A DNA stretch of 7,827 bases, from the NCBI GenBank assembly GCA_037441225.1, contig JBBISU010000120.1, forward strand, positions 1-7,827, read 5' to 3'. Of this stretch, positions 6,421 to 7,827 are shown in pieces; position 1 is the first letter of the stretch, and each line of letters starts with the position of its first letter. Position numbers and translations under genes: made by a program. Source of the stretch: JBBFMJ01 sp037441225 (lineage in GTDB: Bacteria; Acidobacteriota; Thermoanaerobaculia; UBA2201). The notes beneath the pieces are model-generated. The model was not told the DNA's origin. It saw only the letters and a program-made list of their open reading frames with translations, and did no database searches.

Positions 6421-7346
6421 AATGCCAAATTTGTGGAGGAAAGGCAACAATTGATTTAAACCATCATAATTTAAAAATTTGTGAAAGTTGTTTTTTGACA
6501 TTTTTTAAAAAAAAAGTTGAAAAAACAATTAAAAAATTAAAGTTATTTGAAAGGAATGAAAAATTGCTCCTGGCAGTATCAGGTGGAAAAGATTCAATGG
6601 GTTTATGGCAAATTTTATCATGTTTGAACTATAATGTTGATGGCATATATATTGATTTGGGTTTTGGAGATATTTCAAATAAGATAAAAGAAAAAATAGA
6701 AGTGCTTGCAAAAATCTTAAATAAAAAATTGATTGTAATTGATTTAAAAGAAAGAATCGGCTTTGACTTAAAAGAGCTTTCAAAATTTACAAATAGAGTT
6801 GCCTGCTCTTTGTGTGGACTTGTCAAAAGATACATTATGAATGAAATTGCCTTAAAAGAAAATTATTCTGCCATAATTACAGGTCATAATTTAGATGATG
6901 AAACAAGCATATTATTAAAAAATGTTTTAAGATGGGAATTTGCTTATTTAGGGAGGCAATCCCCACTTTTAGAAAGTATGGATGGTTTTGTCAAAAAAGT
7001 AAAGCCCTATATTTTTTGTTATGAAAAAGAAACTCTTCTATATGCAATAATTTCAAAAATCCCTTACATTAAAGATACCTGCCCTTATTCAACAAAATCA
7101 AAAAACAAAACATTAAAAATGGCTTTTCATATACTTGAGCATTCATCCCCGGGAATAAAACTAAATTTTATGAAATTATTTCTAAAAAAGAGAAATTTTT
7201 TTATACCTTTTAGAGAAAGGGAAATAAAGGAATTAGTCAAAAAATGCAACTATTGTGGTTATCCAACGGACAAAGAAATATGTGCTCTTTGTACTATATT
7301 AGAAAGGAGCAAAAATGAAAATAGCGTTGGTAAGCGACAGCCATGA
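6417..7346 (+). CDS. ttuA: TtuA-like tRNA 2-thiolation enzyme (TtcA/TtuA family)
   Basis: TtuA enzymes activate tRNA by adenylation and replace the 2-oxygen of (5-methyl)uridine-54 with sulfur, stabilising tRNA at high temperature. The 309 residues show every expected element. An N-terminal zinc finger uses Cys3, Cys6, Cys22 and Cys25. The ATP-binding PP-loop is SGGKDS (55-60). Cys130 and Cys133 (ACSLCG) with Cys222 (DTCPYS) match the three [4Fe-4S] ligands. GHNLDDE lies at 156-162. A C-terminal zinc finger uses Cys277, Cys280, Cys289 and Cys292. The two zinc fingers separate it from plain TtcA (cytidine-32 thiolation) and support TtuA, or its archaeal/eukaryotic relative Ncs6. The start overlaps the beta-grasp gene as ATGA. 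The last 17 or so residues lie over the start of the next gene and look dispensable. Confidence 0.88.
   Translation: MKCQICGGKATIDLNHHNLKICESCFLTFFKKKVEKTIKKLKLFERNEKLLLAVSGGKDSMGLWQILSCLNYNVDGIYIDLGFGDISNKIKEKIEVLAKILNKKLIVIDLKERIGFDLKELSKFTNRVACSLCGLVKRYIMNEIALKENYSAIITGHNLDDETSILLKNVLRWEFAYLGRQSPLLESMDGFVKKVKPYIFCYEKETLLYAIISKIPYIKDTCPYSTKSKNKTLKMAFHILEHSSPGIKLNFMKLFLKKRNFFIPFREREIKELVKKCNYCGYPTDKEICALCTILERSKNENSVGKRQP
7303..7309 (+). promoter_or_regulatory. Shine-Dalgarno sequence inside ttuA for the phosphodiesterase gene
   Basis: AAAGGAG lies 5 bases before the ATG at 7315 and within the coding end of the ttuA-like gene. It decides the start of the next gene despite the 32-base overlap. 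Confidence 0.8.
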
Positions 7347-7785
7347 TAATTTATATTTCATTAGAAAATTCTTAGAGGATGTAAAAAAAAGAAATGTGGA
7401 TTTAATCATTCATTTAGGTGATATAATTTCTCCTTTTTCAGCAAGGGAATTTTTAAAAGCAGAAAAAAAGATAATTTCAATCTTTGGAAACAATGATGGG
7501 GAAATTAAGGGATTGTCAAATTTGCTTGATATAAAAAAATTTCCAAGAGAAATAGAAATTGATGGAAAAAAAATAATCTTATACCATGATCCAAATTTTG
7601 AAGAAGAAAATTTAAAGGACTTTGATTTTTTATTTTACGGACATACTCACAAAAAATATTATATAAAAAAAGGAAAGACAATTATAATAAATCCAGGGGA
7701 ACTTTGTGGCTACCTCACATCCCTTTCAACTTATGTAACCTTAGATCTTGAAAATCCAGCCCCAAATTTCCACACCCTTAGTTAG
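7315..7785 (+). CDS. Metallophosphoesterase, YfcE/MJ0936 family
   Basis: This is a small soluble calcineurin-like phosphodiesterase that uses two divalent metals to cleave phosphodiester bonds; the natural substrate in this family is generally unknown. The 156 residues carry the metal-binding motifs in order: DSHDN (Asp8, His10), LGDI (Asp36), GNND (Asn60), His91 in LYHDP, and GHTHK (His110, His112), followed by INPGE. Length is normal. Position 92 is Asp where relatives mostly have Gly after the metal-binding His. The final residues (ENPAPNFHTLS) lack the usual hydrophobic end strand, so the C-terminus may be divergent or altered by a frameshift. It starts within the ttuA-like gene at a strong ribosome site, so it is cotranscribed but translated independently. 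A role in RNA or nucleotide metabolism beside the thiolase is only a guess. Confidence 0.88.
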   Translation: MKIALVSDSHDNLYFIRKFLEDVKKRNVDLIIHLGDIISPFSAREFLKAEKKIISIFGNNDGEIKGLSNLLDIKKFPREIEIDGKKIILYHDPNFEEENLKDFDFLFYGHTHKKYYIKKGKTIIINPGELCGYLTSLSTYVTLDLENPAPNFHTLS

Positions 7786-7803
7786 TGGTCACTTATTTAG
7801 TAT

Positions 7804-7810
7804 AAGGAGG
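7804..7810 (+). promoter_or_regulatory. Shine-Dalgarno sequence for a gene beyond the window edge
   Basis: AAGGAGG stands 18 bases after the phosphodiesterase stop codon. The remaining 17 bases contain no ATG, GTG or TTG. An ATT at 7817-7819 is well spaced (6 bases) for a rare start of the infC kind, but the window ends too soon to test this. CTTAT (7792-7796) and ATAAG (7802-7806) could pair weakly across the ribosome site. Confidence 0.4.
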
Positions 7811-7827
7811 TTAAAAATTCATATTAA

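Noticed and set aside
6417..7346. TtcA (cytidine-32 thiolase) or MesJ/TilS identity
   Set aside because: Two four-cysteine zinc fingers flank the PP-loop domain and a third cluster cysteine is present at 222, which fits TtuA/Ncs6 better.
1..7827. A new defence or mobile system across the window
   Set aside because: Almost all genes are recognisable housekeeping genes in tight operons. There is no transposase, integrase, nuclease or toxin gene. The only unexplained pieces are those listed as findings.

Overview
The window reads as chromosomal, housekeeping DNA from a strongly AT-rich bacterium. The lysine-, isoleucine- and phenylalanine-rich proteins and the dense packing of overlapping genes suggest a compact genome. 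A TtuA-type tRNA thiolase points to a thermophile, since the 2-thio modification at position 54 of tRNA is typical of heat-loving organisms. The release factor 1 active-site neighbourhood resembles, from memory, versions seen in the Bacteroidota/FCB side of the bacterial tree. An uncultured thermophilic lineage of that kind is plausible but not proven. Cell-wall synthesis (MurA) and a bacterial release factor exclude an archaeon.

Layout. Bases 1-189 are non-coding and hold an imperfect palindrome plus two short 7-bp-period repeat arrays. Bases 190-4391 are one minus-strand operon, read rpmE (ribosomal protein L31), a DUF1385/YqhQ-like membrane protein, prfA (release factor 1), prmC (its methyltransferase) and murA. 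Junctions are a 9-base gap or overlaps of 4-14 bases. Bases 4392-4470 are a short divergent promoter region. Bases 4471-7785 are a plus-strand operon: a short SerA-type dehydrogenase, a very Phe-rich multi-spanning membrane protein of unknown function, a TtuB/ThiS/MoaD-like beta-grasp protein, a TtuA-like tRNA thiolase and a YfcE/MJ0936-type phosphodiesterase. The last 42 bases hold a strong Shine-Dalgarno sequence with no ordinary start codon before the window ends.

How the genes work together. The left operon links translation termination (RF1 and its glutamine methylation) to a ribosomal protein and the first committed step of peptidoglycan synthesis. The right operon's clearest functional pair is the beta-grasp protein with TtuA, overlapping by ATGA. 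The beta-grasp protein lacks the C-terminal Gly-Gly needed for thiocarboxylate formation, while TtuA keeps all eight zinc-finger cysteines and the three cysteines expected to hold a [4Fe-4S] cluster. That mismatch is the most interesting point here. I found no CRISPR array, transposase, phage gene, toxin-antitoxin pair, RNA gene or defence system.
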